Numbered from the stretch's first letter, positions 37,163 through 47,061 are shown. The stretch is DNA of 64,000 nucleotides from Formosa sediminum (GCF_007197735.1 NZ_CP041637.1:992001-1056000), one strand, 5' to 3'. The notes: generated by a model from the sequence alone, not told the origin. Numbers and translations are program-made.

Positions 37163-40100
37163 ATGAAATTTAATAATACTATATATAATAATCTTGGGCA
37201 ATTTGCCAAGCTCATGCTATTTATGGGGGTGCTTTTGTTAGCCTCACAACATCAAACTTGGGCACAGACTAAGGTGTTGGTAGATAATGTAAGCGCTATT
37301 AGTCCTAATGACAAAGTTGGAGGTTTATTTGGCCCATATAATATGCCAACTGTAATAGACCCAAACAATGCTTTAGTAGATGATGACAACTATGCAAGAT
37401 TACTTGCCAGTCCGGGATTAGTTGCTGGAATAGCTTCTTATGATGGATTTATTGAATTGGAATTTCCTGCAACCGTACCGGCAAATACATGGTCTTATGT
37501 GCGTATGGAAGGGGATGCCTCGTTATTTGATGCTTTATTGGGTGGAAGTTTAGGTAATCTTGTAGGTGGACTGTTGGGGGTTGTTTTAACAGGTGAACAA
37601 GTAATTACTATTGATGCGCGTATGGGGAGTACTTCTGTACTATCTCGTTCAAGTACATCAGGTTTTACAGAAGATGATGTAAGATTTATTCAAGATGCAT
37701 TAGGTAATAATTATCTTGCAATTCGTCCAAACCAAGCTTACGACCGTTTACGTATTAATAATGATATAGGTTCTTTAGTAGGAGTTGGGAATGAAGTAGA
37801 ATTAGATGTTTACAGCGCTTTTTATTTTGATAGCGTAGGAGGCGAGTGTGGTCGTCCATTTGCAACTTCTTTTGATGGAGACGGCGGTATTGGTATAAGT
37901 TTATTAGATGTTCAAAATCAAAACTTAAATAATGCCATAGATACTGATCTTAATACATATTCTAGTTTACAATCTGGATCGATAGTCGATCTTAGTGTAG
38001 CATCCTCTTTACAACAAAGCTTTTATTTTTCATCTCCAGGTTCAGATGATAACACCTTAAATATTAAAATAGCTTTAGGGTCAAGTGGTCTTGCTAGCGT
38101 AGATTTAATAAGTGGTATACAAGTTTTACTTTATGATGAAGATGATGCTTTGATATATACACGTAGTTTACAAAGTGGCTTGCTTAATGATGCATCTGCC
38201 TTAGGTTTATTAGATAATGGAGATCCAATAACAGTTACTTTTGCGCCGGGTATTGCATTTAGTCGTGCTGTGGTAAAATTAAACAGCCTTTTAGGTGTAG
38301 ATGTAATAGGGGATGGAATAAAAATATATGATGTACAGCGCTATGATGAAGATGTCACCGGTTGCGACAATCCATTAATTGCAGCTTTACCTACTGCTAC
38401 TACTGGTCCTTTAGAGACGCCTTCCTGTGCTGCTAGTTTATTAGATTTTGAAAATGTAGATTTCCCTGGTTATGCTGTTGATGGTAATAATGAAAGCTAT
38501 GCCGTTTTAAATGCAGATGCAGGAAATCTTTTAACTAGTGGTCCATCTTCTGGATTTGTAAAAATGGATTTAGGAAGTGTAAATGCAGGTCAAATTACTT
38601 ATGTGCGTATCGGTTATGATGACGATGTGCTAGACCGTTTATTAGGAGGTACTTTAGGGCAATTGGTTGGTGACCTTGCGAATGATTTGCTTTTAGGGAA
38701 CCAATACATTCAGGTACAGGCTTATGATGCAGGTAATACCGAAATCTTAAATTTAACTAGTCAAGATTTTTTTGGAGGGGCTAATGGTAACGCTTCCGGA
38801 AATGTAACACTTGTTGAAGATAATATAGGAAGACCTTATTTAGCAATTAAGCCAAATACAGCCTATAGTAGTATTCAGATCACAAATCATGTAACAGCTG
38901 TCTTGCCTACAGGTAAACAAAGTGCATTGCATGTTTATAATGCATGCTTTGAAACAGGTATAGATCCTTGTTTTTCTGCAAACTTTACATCGTATACAGG
39001 TTCGGGTATCAGTTTGTCACTAGCAGAACTTTCTACAGCAGGTGTAACTAATCCATATAGAGCAATAAATGAAAATTCATCAGATTATTCAGAAATTAAT
39101 TTAGGTGTCGCGGGTGTAGCTGCATCTGTATATCAATCGGTTTACTTTTCGCAACCGTCTCAAACAGGAGATCATGTGAAAATTAGGTTGTCTTTAGAGC
39201 CCAGTGCTTTATTATCGTTAGACCTTTTGGGAACCTATAAAATTAAATTTTATAATGGTTCAACCCAAGTAGGACCAGATTATAACTTGCAAAGTGGCTT
39301 AATAAACAATATAGATTTACTAGGTTTATTTGGTTCTGGTGGTAGTGTTACCTTAGATTTTGAATCGCCAGGTATATTTGATCGTGTAGATGTTGGTGTA
39401 GAATCTTTAGTGGCAGTAGGTACAACCGCTCCGCCTATGCGTTTATATGAAGTAAGTCGTTATGGAGATGCTTGTCCAATAGTTGTTACGCCGTCTCCTT
39501 TTGAAGATTCTTTATGTCTTTCAAAGATAGTTGATTCTGAGAACGCAGATGAACTTCAAAATCTAGCAGATGATGACTTTGATAGTTATGCCACGTTAAG
39601 TTCTGGCGCTGGATTCCTTTTGGGAGCTAATCAGTATCAGGGTTTTGTAGAGATGGGTTACGACCAAGATGTCGCTGCAGGAGTAACAACTTATATTCGA
39701 ATTGATTTTGAATCCTCTATTCTTGAAAGTTTAATAAGTGGAAGTTTAGGTAATCTGGTTTCAGGAGTTTTAGATGGTCTTATTTTGGGCGATCATTACT
39801 TTCAAGTGCAAGTAAAAAATAACACCTACGATGTGACTACAGGAGCTGTGACTTCTTCTACAACAATTGCTTCAGCTTCTAGTAATGCTGCTAATGCAGG
39901 TGGGAATGATATGATTCGAGTGGTGCAAGACGCAGCAGGAAGGTATTATATAGCAGTAACTCCAAATCAGGCTTATAATGCGGTTCGTATAACAGATGTT
40001 ACAAATAGCGCTTTAGGACTTTTAGCACAGCCAAATACCATGAATGTATATGGTATGTGTACAGAAATAAGTGAAGACCGTTGTTTAGATGCATTTGCAA

Positions 40101-40621
40101 CTTCTTACGAGTATTCTGGACTAGATTTAACGGTTAATGATCTTTCTGGAGCAGGCGTAACTAACCCATCATATGCTTTAGACGATAATACCCAACATTT
40201 CTCCGAGATTAGTAACGGTACTTTAGCAGTGGGTGCATCTACTAAGCAATGGATCTTTTTTAATACGGTTTCTAACAGTACAGATGTTGCGGTAATAAAT
40301 TTCAAAACAGGTGGCGGTGTAATTGATGTAGACGTTTTAGGAGGGTTACAAATTAAAGCTTATCTAGGGAATACTGAGGTTGCAGTATTTGACTTTGGCG
40401 ATGGAATTGTGAATGGGTTAAACGTAATAGACTTACTTAATAATGGAAATACAGTTTCATTAAAATTTAGACCAGGTGCTAATTTTGATAGAATAAGCGT
40501 AGGTATTGAAACCTTAGTTGGTGTTTCAATATTTCCACCAGTTCATCTTTATGGTGTAGATAAATTATGTGAAAGTAGCTTTTTAATTACAAATCCAATG
40601 ATTTACCAAAAAGTAGATTAA
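37163..40621 (+). CDS. Large exported protein with three internal repeats
   Basis: 1152 residues. Long signal segment (LMLFMGVLLLASQHQTWAQ, ending about 35). The body is three copies of an approximately 370-residue domain. Each holds a SLGNLV/LGQLVGD hydrophobic stretch after YVRM/YVRI/YIRI, a long NxAY box (PNQAYDRLRI, PNTAYSSIQI, PNQAYNAVRI) and a cysteine-bearing linker. It is beta-rich with many Asp, Asn and Gly. No type A or type B sorting domain can be seen at its end (ITNPMIYQKVD). It lies 19 bases before a gene for a type B C-terminal domain protein. Function unknown; probably a surface structure component. Confidence 0.85.
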   Translation: MKFNNTIYNNLGQFAKLMLFMGVLLLASQHQTWAQTKVLVDNVSAISPNDKVGGLFGPYNMPTVIDPNNALVDDDNYARLLASPGLVAGIASYDGFIELEFPATVPANTWSYVRMEGDASLFDALLGGSLGNLVGGLLGVVLTGEQVITIDARMGSTSVLSRSSTSGFTEDDVRFIQDALGNNYLAIRPNQAYDRLRINNDIGSLVGVGNEVELDVYSAFYFDSVGGECGRPFATSFDGDGGIGISLLDVQNQNLNNAIDTDLNTYSSLQSGSIVDLSVASSLQQSFYFSSPGSDDNTLNIKIALGSSGLASVDLISGIQVLLYDEDDALIYTRSLQSGLLNDASALGLLDNGDPITVTFAPGIAFSRAVVKLNSLLGVDVIGDGIKIYDVQRYDEDVTGCDNPLIAALPTATTGPLETPSCAASLLDFENVDFPGYAVDGNNESYAVLNADAGNLLTSGPSSGFVKMDLGSVNAGQITYVRIGYDDDVLDRLLGGTLGQLVGDLANDLLLGNQYIQVQAYDAGNTEILNLTSQDFFGGANGNASGNVTLVEDNIGRPYLAIKPNTAYSSIQITNHVTAVLPTGKQSALHVYNACFETGIDPCFSANFTSYTGSGISLSLAELSTAGVTNPYRAINENSSDYSEINLGVAGVAASVYQSVYFSQPSQTGDHVKIRLSLEPSALLSLDLLGTYKIKFYNGSTQVGPDYNLQSGLINNIDLLGLFGSGGSVTLDFESPGIFDRVDVGVESLVAVGTTAPPMRLYEVSRYGDACPIVVTPSPFEDSLCLSKIVDSENADELQNLADDDFDSYATLSSGAGFLLGANQYQGFVEMGYDQDVAAGVTTYIRIDFESSILESLISGSLGNLVSGVLDGLILGDHYFQVQVKNNTYDVTTGAVTSSTTIASASSNAANAGGNDMIRVVQDAAGRYYIAVTPNQAYNAVRITDVTNSALGLLAQPNTMNVYGMCTEISEDRCLDAFATSYEYSGLDLTVNDLSGAGVTNPSYALDDNTQHFSEISNGTLAVGASTKQWIFFNTVSNSTDVAVINFKTGGGVIDVDVLGGLQIKAYLGNTEVAVFDFGDGIVNGLNVIDLLNNGNTVSLKFRPGANFDRISVGIETLVGVSIFPPVHLYGVDKLCESSFLITNPMIYQKVD

Positions 40622-40640
40622 TTCAATAAAAGAAATCTTT

Positions 40641-41879
40641 ATGCAAAAACAGATATTTTATATAGTAATACTTTGTTTCGGTGTGGGTTTGCAAGCTCAA
40701 ACTTCCAACAAAGGTGTCTTGTATATTAGTGAAAACACACTGTTTTCTACGGTGTCTCGATTCGATAATTTAAGTCAAGGTACATTTAATAACGATGGAG
40801 AATCTTATATATATGGCGATTTTAATAATGATGGTGTTTTAGATTTTTATGAAAGTACAGGAATGACCAAATTTATGGGTTCTGATACGCAAACTATAAG
40901 TGGTACACAGGTGGCTTATTTACATAATGTACTCTTTAATAATAGTAGTAGTGCAAGTCCGTTTCAATTATCGGGAGAAATAGATATAAGCGGAATTGCA
41001 GATTTTTATCAGGGAATTGTAGATAATGATAATTATGGTGGAGAAATTACATTTAACAATGGTAGTAGCCATATAAATACGTCAGACTTAAGTCATGTAG
41101 ATGGATTTGTAAATAAATTTGGAGATGAAGATTTTATATTTCCTATAGGAGATGGCGGGTATTATCGTTTAGCAGGAACGTCTGTAGCAACAGATTCTGA
41201 TGCCTTTTTTACAGCAAAGTATTTTTTTGAAAATTCTGATGCCCTTTATTCTCACGATTCTAAGTCAGAAGATATTCAAGAGATTAATAATCAGGAATAT
41301 TGGACTATTGAAAAAGCAAATGAAGCAACCGAAAACGGGTTGGTAACATTGTCTTGGCGGGCAGTAACTACACCTAGTTCTTTTGTAGATGCTGCACAAA
41401 ATAATGCGTTAACAATTGTAAGATGGGATAGCGCTAGTAGTACTTGGGTAGATGAAGGTGGTGCTATTAATTTAGACGACCAAACTATTACAACAGGGGT
41501 AACTAATTATGGCATTTTTACACTAGGTCGTTTAAATTCTGATGCCGAAATGCCTTGTGCACTAGAAATATATAATTATGTATCTCCAAACGGAGATGGT
41601 AAAAACGATTTTTTCCTTATAGATAAAACAAGTGACGAATGTGCAAGAAACCTAACTGTTCAAGTGTTTAACCGCTGGGGGGTTAAGGTTTATGAAATGG
41701 CTAATTATGGCGAAAACGGAAATGTTTTTGATGGCCATTCTTCAGGGCGATTAACAGTAAAAGATTCAGACAAACTTCCTGCAAGTACGTATTACTATAT
41801 TTTAAAATATGAATATGGTAGTAATGTAGATAGTAAGTTTCATAAACAAGCAGGTTTTTTATACTTAAGCGATAACTAA
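40641..41879 (+). CDS. T9SS type B sorting-domain protein (gliding motility-associated C-terminal domain)
   Basis: 412 residues. Signal peptide (ending LQAQ, about 20). Residues 21-300 are a beta-rich region that ends in a WTIEKANEATENGLVTLSW segment. The C-terminal ~90 residues are a type B T9SS domain: ISNGDG-type start YNYVSPNGDGKNDFF, then QVFNRWGVKVYE and the end YYILKYEYGSNVDSKFHKQAGFLYL. Such substrates are usually exported with a neighbouring PorP/SprF protein, and one follows one base later. Size is small for an adhesin, so it may be an anchor or cap for the two larger proteins. Confidence 0.9.
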   Translation: MQKQIFYIVILCFGVGLQAQTSNKGVLYISENTLFSTVSRFDNLSQGTFNNDGESYIYGDFNNDGVLDFYESTGMTKFMGSDTQTISGTQVAYLHNVLFNNSSSASPFQLSGEIDISGIADFYQGIVDNDNYGGEITFNNGSSHINTSDLSHVDGFVNKFGDEDFIFPIGDGGYYRLAGTSVATDSDAFFTAKYFFENSDALYSHDSKSEDIQEINNQEYWTIEKANEATENGLVTLSWRAVTTPSSFVDAAQNNALTIVRWDSASSTWVDEGGAINLDDQTITTGVTNYGIFTLGRLNSDAEMPCALEIYNYVSPNGDGKNDFFLIDKTSDECARNLTVQVFNRWGVKVYEMANYGENGNVFDGHSSGRLTVKDSDKLPASTYYYILKYEYGSNVDSKFHKQAGFLYLSDN

Positions 41880-41880
41880 T

Positions 41881-42825
41881 ATGAATAAAACTACAATTAT
41901 ATCAAAACAATCAAATATATCTGTATTTGTGTTATTACTAGGACTATTATTTATGGCGCCAACTGTAAAAGCACAACAAAATTCAGAGTATACGCAATAT
42001 ATGTATAATACCATAGCTATTAATCCTGCATATGCAGGCTCTAGAGAGTCGCTAAGTATGCTAGGTATTTATAGAAACCAATGGGTTGGGTTAGAAGGAG
42101 CTCCAGAAACTTTAAACTTTTCTGCACATTCTTCTGTAGGAGTTAAGGGTGTAGGTATTGGTTTAGGTTTTACCAGTGATAAATTAGGTCCTTCTGAAGA
42201 AAGTGTAATTTCAGCAGATTTTTCTTATACCATTAAGGTTGGATACGATTTAAATTTGGCCTTAGGTGTAAAAGGGGGAATATCATTATGGAATTTTAAT
42301 CCTAATAAATTAAATATTTACGATCCTAATGACGTGACCTTAAATCAGGAAAATTACAGTTCACCCATTATCGGAGCAGGAGTGTATTTGTACTCTGAAA
42401 AATGGTATGTAGGATTATCGTCTCCTAACTTTGTGGAAACAACTCATTATGATGATATTCAAGCTTCTACGTTTACAGAAAAGGCTCACTTGTATTTAAT
42501 AGGAGGGTATATTTATAATGTGAATCCTCGCTTAAAATTAAAACCTGCATTTTTAATTAAATCAGTTATGGGGTCTCCTTTAGCTTTAGATTTATCTTTA
42601 AACGCTTTAATAAACGAAGGCTTAACTCTGGGTCTTTCTTATAGACTAGATGCAGCTGTAAGTGTTTTAGCAGGGTTTCAGGTGTCTAGATCAATTATGA
42701 TAGGGTACACCTATGATTACGATACAACAGAGTTAGGTAATTATAATGATGGATCTCATGAAATACTATTACGATTTGAATTAGGAACCAGAAGAAGGGG
42801 TATTGTAAACCCAAGATTCTTTTAA
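41881..42825 (+). CDS. PorP/SprF family T9SS outer-membrane protein
   Basis: 314 residues. Signal peptide (ending APTVKAQ, about 31), then the family signature QYMYNTIAINPAYAGSRES and QWVGLEGAPET, with barrel strands to the end. In Flavobacterium johnsoniae SprF is required to export the SprB adhesin. Close paralogs occur next to type B substrates. It starts two bases after the preceding stop, so translation is tightly coupled. The C-terminal RRRGIVNPRFF is typical of outer-membrane insertion. Confidence 0.95.
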   Translation: MNKTTIISKQSNISVFVLLLGLLFMAPTVKAQQNSEYTQYMYNTIAINPAYAGSRESLSMLGIYRNQWVGLEGAPETLNFSAHSSVGVKGVGIGLGFTSDKLGPSEESVISADFSYTIKVGYDLNLALGVKGGISLWNFNPNKLNIYDPNDVTLNQENYSSPIIGAGVYLYSEKWYVGLSSPNFVETTHYDDIQASTFTEKAHLYLIGGYIYNVNPRLKLKPAFLIKSVMGSPLALDLSLNALINEGLTLGLSYRLDAAVSVLAGFQVSRSIMIGYTYDYDTTELGNYNDGSHEILLRFELGTRRRGIVNPRFF

Positions 42826-42840
42826 TAAAAAAATTCAGCT

Positions 42841-44778
42841 ATGAAAAAAATATGCAAATATAGTGTCCTCTGGTTTTTATTAATGTTGGTAGTTATAACA
42901 ACTACTTACGGACAAGAAAAAAAATTAGTTCAAGCGAGCCAGAATTATGAAACGTTAAACTTTGTAAATGCTCAAAAAATATATTTATCTGTTGCAGAAA
43001 AAGGGTATAAATCAGAAGAGCTATATGCCAAATTAGCAAACAGTTATTATTTTAATGCACAATACGATCAAGCAGTAAAGTGGTACGATAAATTGTTTGA
43101 TATGGTTGATAAACCAAATGAAAACATCATTTATCTAAGGTATTCTCAAGCATTAAAAGCCATTGGGAAAAAGGGCAAAGCCATGAAATTTTACGATCTT
43201 TTTGTGCAAGATAGTCACTATAAAGAGTCGTCGTTATTAGCAGAGGATTATTTAGCATTAATTAAACAAAATTCTGGGAGATACGATTTAGACCCAATTC
43301 GGGGCATTTATAATAAGAATAAAATAAGTTTTGGTTATGAAAAAATAGGTGACACATTGTTTTTTGCATCTACAAAAGACTCCAAAGCCATTTTAAATAA
43401 AAAAAGTGCATGGGATGGTCTTAGTTTTCTGTCATTGTATAAACTTCAGTTAGATTCTGTAAATCAAGCAAAAGGTAGTCCTAAAATGTTAAAAGGTAAA
43501 CTGAATAGTAAATTTCATGAATCTTCACCAATTTTTACGCCAGATAACAAAACAATGTTTTTTACCAGAAGTAACCAGAATCTGGATGATGATACAGGTG
43601 AATATAAATTAAAAATATATAAGTCTGTTAAAATAAATAACAAATGGCAAGAAGCAGAAGAGCTTTCTATTAATAGTGACGATTTTTCTACAGCACATCC
43701 TGCATTAAATTCAGATGGAACAAAATTATATTTCTCATCAGATAGACCTGGTGGATATGGAAGTTCAGATATTTACGTGTCTGCTTTAAGTAAACAAGGT
43801 GTAGTAGGAGAACCTGTAAACTTGGGGCCAGAAATTAATACTGCAGGAAAAGAGACATTTCCATTTATTACTAGGCTTAACGAACTTTATTTTTCCTCAG
43901 ATGGACATTTTGGTTTAGGTGGTTTAGATATTTTTTATGTTAAAATTATAGATGATCATTATGGGAATTTATTAAATGTAGGAGAGCCTTTAAACTCCAA
44001 TGCAGATGATTTTGCTTTTGGTATAGATTTACACAATAATAGAGGTTTTATAAGCTCTAATCGTTCTACAAGAGAAGGGGAATTTGTGTACGATAATATT
44101 TATACGTTTAAGCAAAAAGCACCTATTAAAGATGTCTTTTTTTCTGATATAAGTGGTTACGTAACAGATAGGAAAACTAAGCAGCCTATTGAAGGTGCAA
44201 CCGTAAGTTTAAGAAATCCTGATGGATTGGTCTTACAAGGTGTTAAAACCGATGCGAATGGATTTTATGAAATTGAAACCAAGAAATTTCAATCTTATTT
44301 TATAAAATCAGAGCAAGATCGTTATGATACCGATGAACGTTTAATACAAACACAAGTAGACCATCAAGAAATTAATTTTGAGTTACAACCCAATATAGCA
44401 GATCTTAATCCGGGTATGAATCTTGCAGAAGTACTTAACATTCCTATTATTTATTTTGATTACGATAAGTCTAATATTAGAGCAGATGCAGAAGTTGAAT
44501 TGCAAAAAATTCTAGAAGCACTAAACCAATATCCAAATTTAAAATTAGAAATAAGATCGCATACAGACAGTCGTGGAAGCGATGCGTACAATATGAAACT
44601 GTCTGCTAGACGTGCACAATCTACATTAGACTATTTAGTGAGTAAAAATATAGACCCAATTAGATTAACCGCAATAGGACTAGGGGAAACTCAATTGGTC
44701 AATAAATGTTCAAACGGTGTCGATTGTACAGCAGAAGAACATGAGGATAATAGACGTAGTGAGTTTATTATTAAATAA
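42841..44778 (+). CDS. OmpA family protein with PD40 repeats
   Basis: 645 residues. Signal peptide (about 25), TPR-like helices (25-145), PD40/WD40-like beta-propeller segments (about 215-410, with LNSDGTKLYFSSDRPGGYGSSDIYVS-like repeats), a carboxypeptidase-like beta-sandwich (about 435-510) and an OmpA peptidoglycan-binding domain (about 535-645, FDYDKSNIRADAEVEL to SRGSDAYNMKLS). Same plan as T9SS-associated PorE/SprE-like OmpA proteins that tether the secretion or adhesion machinery to the cell wall. It ends the operon, 16 bases after the SprF gene. Confidence 0.92.
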   Translation: MKKICKYSVLWFLLMLVVITTTYGQEKKLVQASQNYETLNFVNAQKIYLSVAEKGYKSEELYAKLANSYYFNAQYDQAVKWYDKLFDMVDKPNENIIYLRYSQALKAIGKKGKAMKFYDLFVQDSHYKESSLLAEDYLALIKQNSGRYDLDPIRGIYNKNKISFGYEKIGDTLFFASTKDSKAILNKKSAWDGLSFLSLYKLQLDSVNQAKGSPKMLKGKLNSKFHESSPIFTPDNKTMFFTRSNQNLDDDTGEYKLKIYKSVKINNKWQEAEELSINSDDFSTAHPALNSDGTKLYFSSDRPGGYGSSDIYVSALSKQGVVGEPVNLGPEINTAGKETFPFITRLNELYFSSDGHFGLGGLDIFYVKIIDDHYGNLLNVGEPLNSNADDFAFGIDLHNNRGFISSNRSTREGEFVYDNIYTFKQKAPIKDVFFSDISGYVTDRKTKQPIEGATVSLRNPDGLVLQGVKTDANGFYEIETKKFQSYFIKSEQDRYDTDERLIQTQVDHQEINFELQPNIADLNPGMNLAEVLNIPIIYFDYDKSNIRADAEVELQKILEALNQYPNLKLEIRSHTDSRGSDAYNMKLSARRAQSTLDYLVSKNIDPIRLTAIGLGETQLVNKCSNGVDCTAEEHEDNRRSEFIIK

Positions 44779-44786
44779 TATTTAAG

Positions 44787-44884
44787 AACCCTCTTTTTTT
44801 AGATTATCTTATATATTTGGATAGATTAATAGCATAACTTCTTCTTATATTTTGAATAGATTAATAGCACTAAAAAAGAGGGTT
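44787..44884. terminator. Long inverted repeat between convergent genes
   Basis: AACCCTCTTTTTTTAG at 44787-44802 is complementary to 44870-44884. The loop contains a direct repeat of about 20 bases (TTG-ATAGATTAATAGCA) at two spots. Convergent gene ends suggest a shared terminator, though a 67-base loop is large. Confidence 0.45.
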
Positions 44885-45726
44885 TATTTTTTTATAAATT
44901 CAGTAACAGTCGTGATTACCTCTTGTAAATGTTTTGGAATTTCGTTTGTTGTCCATGGGTGAGAAGTATTGAAAACATGGTTAGCATCCTTAATAATTTT
45001 TAATTCGCTATTAGGGTTCCAATGGTGTAAATTATAGGCTTCGTTAATACTAACACTAGTATCTGCATCTCCATGAATTATTAATTGAGGAATTTTTAAA
45101 TGCGTTGCTGCACGTTTTATAGTTAATCGTTCTTCGTTAGCTTTAAAATCTTCAAAAAACTGATAATAATGTGGCATGCTCTGTTTAGTTCTGCCATTAA
45201 TTACATATTCAACACCTTCTGTTTTCCATTGCTCTAAGGCCTCTCCGCTAGACATTCTAGCTGCGTAATCGCTTACACCGGCTAAACTAATTACTCGTGT
45301 AATTCGGGAATCTTCTTCTGCTTTAATAGTCACAATTCCGCCGCCTCTACTGTGGCCCATCAAGTTAAGGTTACTTGTATCTGCTTCTGTAGTAAATGTC
45401 TTGTTATTGATAATCCAATCTATTACCATTTGCAAATCGTCTAACTCTATAGAATAATTATTTAGTCCAAAGGCATTTAAGTCAGGAAAGTCAATAGGTT
45501 GTTCTGCTGTACCGCCATTGTGCGAGAAATTAAATTTAATAAAGAAAAAACCTGCTTTAGCAAACCTTTCTGCCATTATATTCCAGGCTCCCCAATCTTT
45601 ATAACCTTTATAGCCATGACAAAATATGAGTATGGGTTTTGGCGTATTATTAACTGTAAAATATATATCTGTAACAATAGGTTTATTGTGTAATCCTGGA
45701 ATAAGAGTGTTTGCTATACGTTTCAT
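44884..45726 (-). CDS. Alpha/beta hydrolase
   Basis: 280 residues, no signal peptide, so cytosolic. The nucleophile serine lies in LMGHSRGGG (about 144-152), the oxyanion-hole segment in IFCHGYKGYKDWG, the acid in IIHGDADTSVS and the histidine in DANHVFNTSHP. The plan fits dienelactone hydrolase/S9-like esterases. The substrate is unknown. The 5' side holds a minus-strand hairpin terminator 85 bases before the start, so it may have an attenuator or its own promoter below it. Confidence 0.88.
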   Translation of the reverse strand: MKRIANTLIPGLHNKPIVTDIYFTVNNTPKPILIFCHGYKGYKDWGAWNIMAERFAKAGFFFIKFNFSHNGGTAEQPIDFPDLNAFGLNNYSIELDDLQMVIDWIINNKTFTTEADTSNLNLMGHSRGGGIVTIKAEEDSRITRVISLAGVSDYAARMSSGEALEQWKTEGVEYVINGRTKQSMPHYYQFFEDFKANEERLTIKRAATHLKIPQLIIHGDADTSVSINEAYNLHHWNPNSELKIIKDANHVFNTSHPWTTNEIPKHLQEVITTVTEFIKK

Positions 45727-45811
45727 AACATTAAGAAGTATGTTTTAAACTAGGTGCTATAAAGTTAAACCATTATCATGGCTTAAAAATATATTTAGCC
45801 AAAAAAAAGCA

Positions 45812-46001
45812 CAAAAAAAGAGTGAGATAACCAGTCCCACTCTTACAAACAAACTAACTAATTGACATAGTTTAACTAACTATCTATTTAAAATTAAAAC
45901 TATATTTTTTATGTTTAACGGTTTTTCACGTTAACAATAATTACTTTTTAAGTAATCTCTAATTAAGTAATTAGAGTAATAGAATTATAAGAACAAAAAT
46001 A
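45812..46001 (-). ncRNA. Candidate small RNA or attenuated leader
   Basis: Minus strand: a box TATTTTTG (forward 45994-46001), then about 150 bases without a long frame, and a terminator with stem AAGAGTG (45819-45825) and CACTCTT (45838-45844) followed by T's. It lies between divergent genes. It could be a free small RNA or a leader of the alpha/beta hydrolase gene. The rest of this 440-base gap is AT-rich, with a palindrome ACTTAATTAGAGATTACTT-like stem near 45960. Confidence 0.35.
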
Positions 46002-46142
46002 GGAGACTTATATAATCTTGAAAACATCTATATTGGCTATTATGTGTGCTATATTAACTGTAAATAAATTGTTAACCTTTTGTTATGGTAAAATAACACA
46101 TATTAGGGTTAATAATACACATGCTATACCATATACATTTTG

Positions 46143-46150
46143 TATTTTTG
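46143..46150 (+). promoter_or_regulatory. -7 box of the AraC-family gene
   Basis: TATTTTTG, 22 bases before the ATG at 46172. It lies inside a longer open frame that begins at 46121, which argues for the shorter start. Confidence 0.55.
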
Positions 46151-46171
46151 CTATATAAAAGTGAAAGTCTA

Positions 46172-47041
46172 ATGAAATTAAAACCAACTTACGAAAAGGT
46201 AACACCAAGTTTTGGAAGCTCGTTGGTGGTAAGGCAGCATACGCAAGAAGCCCACAAGAGTAAGGCTTTTTGGCATTTTCATCCGGAAATAGAGTTGGTT
46301 TACGTAAATAAAGGACAGGGAAAAAGACACATAGGAAATCACTTATCGTACTTTAATAATAGCCAGCTTATACTTATAGGTTCTAATTTACCTCATAACG
46401 GATTTGCGGATCGGTTAACTGCACGGGGCTCGGAAACTATTGTACAGTTTTTGCCTAATTTTTTAGGAGATACATTTCTTACGCTTCCTGAAGTAGAACG
46501 TATCGCTATGCTTTTTGAGCGTGCAAAAAAAGGTATATTATTTAAACCAGAAACAAAATTAGTTGTTGGTCCTAAAATTGAAGCTCTAATAGAATTTCAA
46601 GGATTTAATCGTGTTTTAAAATTATTAGAAATTTTAAACGATTTAGCCATGTCTGAACACTATAGTCTTTTAAATGTAGATGGTGTAGCTTTTGAAACGG
46701 AACCTCAAGACAGTGCAAAAGTAGATGTTATTTTTAGATATATTAATAATAATTTTCAGAATCATATTAGCTTAGAAGAAATTGCAGATCAAGCCAATAT
46801 GACGGTGCCTGCATTTTGTAGATTCTTTAAAAAAGCAACTGGTAAAACATTTACAAAATTAGTAAATGAATATCGTGTGGTGCATGCAACTAAATTATTA
46901 CAAGAAAGTGAGATGAGTATTACAGATATTTGTTTTGAATGTGGGTTTAATAATTTTTCTCATTTTAATAAATTCTTTAACGAAATAACAGGAACAAGTG
47001 CTTCTAAATATAGAAGTGAAATGACACGTATAATACAATAA
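46172..47041 (+). CDS. AraC family transcriptional regulator with cupin domain
   Basis: 289 residues from the ATG at 46172. N-terminal cupin-like sensor (about 20-110; FWHFHPEIELVYVNKGQGKRHIG holds the conserved metal-like histidines). C-terminal AraC DNA-binding domain (about 190-285) with two helix-turn-helix units, LEEIADQANMTVPAFCRFFK and ITDICFECGFNNFSHFNKFF. Genes of this shape often regulate sugar uptake or metabolism. Target unknown. It is monocistronic, followed by a strong bidirectional terminator. Confidence 0.92.
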   Translation: MKLKPTYEKVTPSFGSSLVVRQHTQEAHKSKAFWHFHPEIELVYVNKGQGKRHIGNHLSYFNNSQLILIGSNLPHNGFADRLTARGSETIVQFLPNFLGDTFLTLPEVERIAMLFERAKKGILFKPETKLVVGPKIEALIEFQGFNRVLKLLEILNDLAMSEHYSLLNVDGVAFETEPQDSAKVDVIFRYINNNFQNHISLEEIADQANMTVPAFCRFFKKATGKTFTKLVNEYRVVHATKLLQESEMSITDICFECGFNNFSHFNKFFNEITGTSASKYRSEMTRIIQ

Positions 47042-47061
47042 GTTCAGTTTTACTTAGATAT

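Noticed and set aside
46121-46171. Longer N-terminus for the AraC-family protein
   Set aside because: The -7 box at 46143 lies inside it, and the added residues do not resemble the family start.
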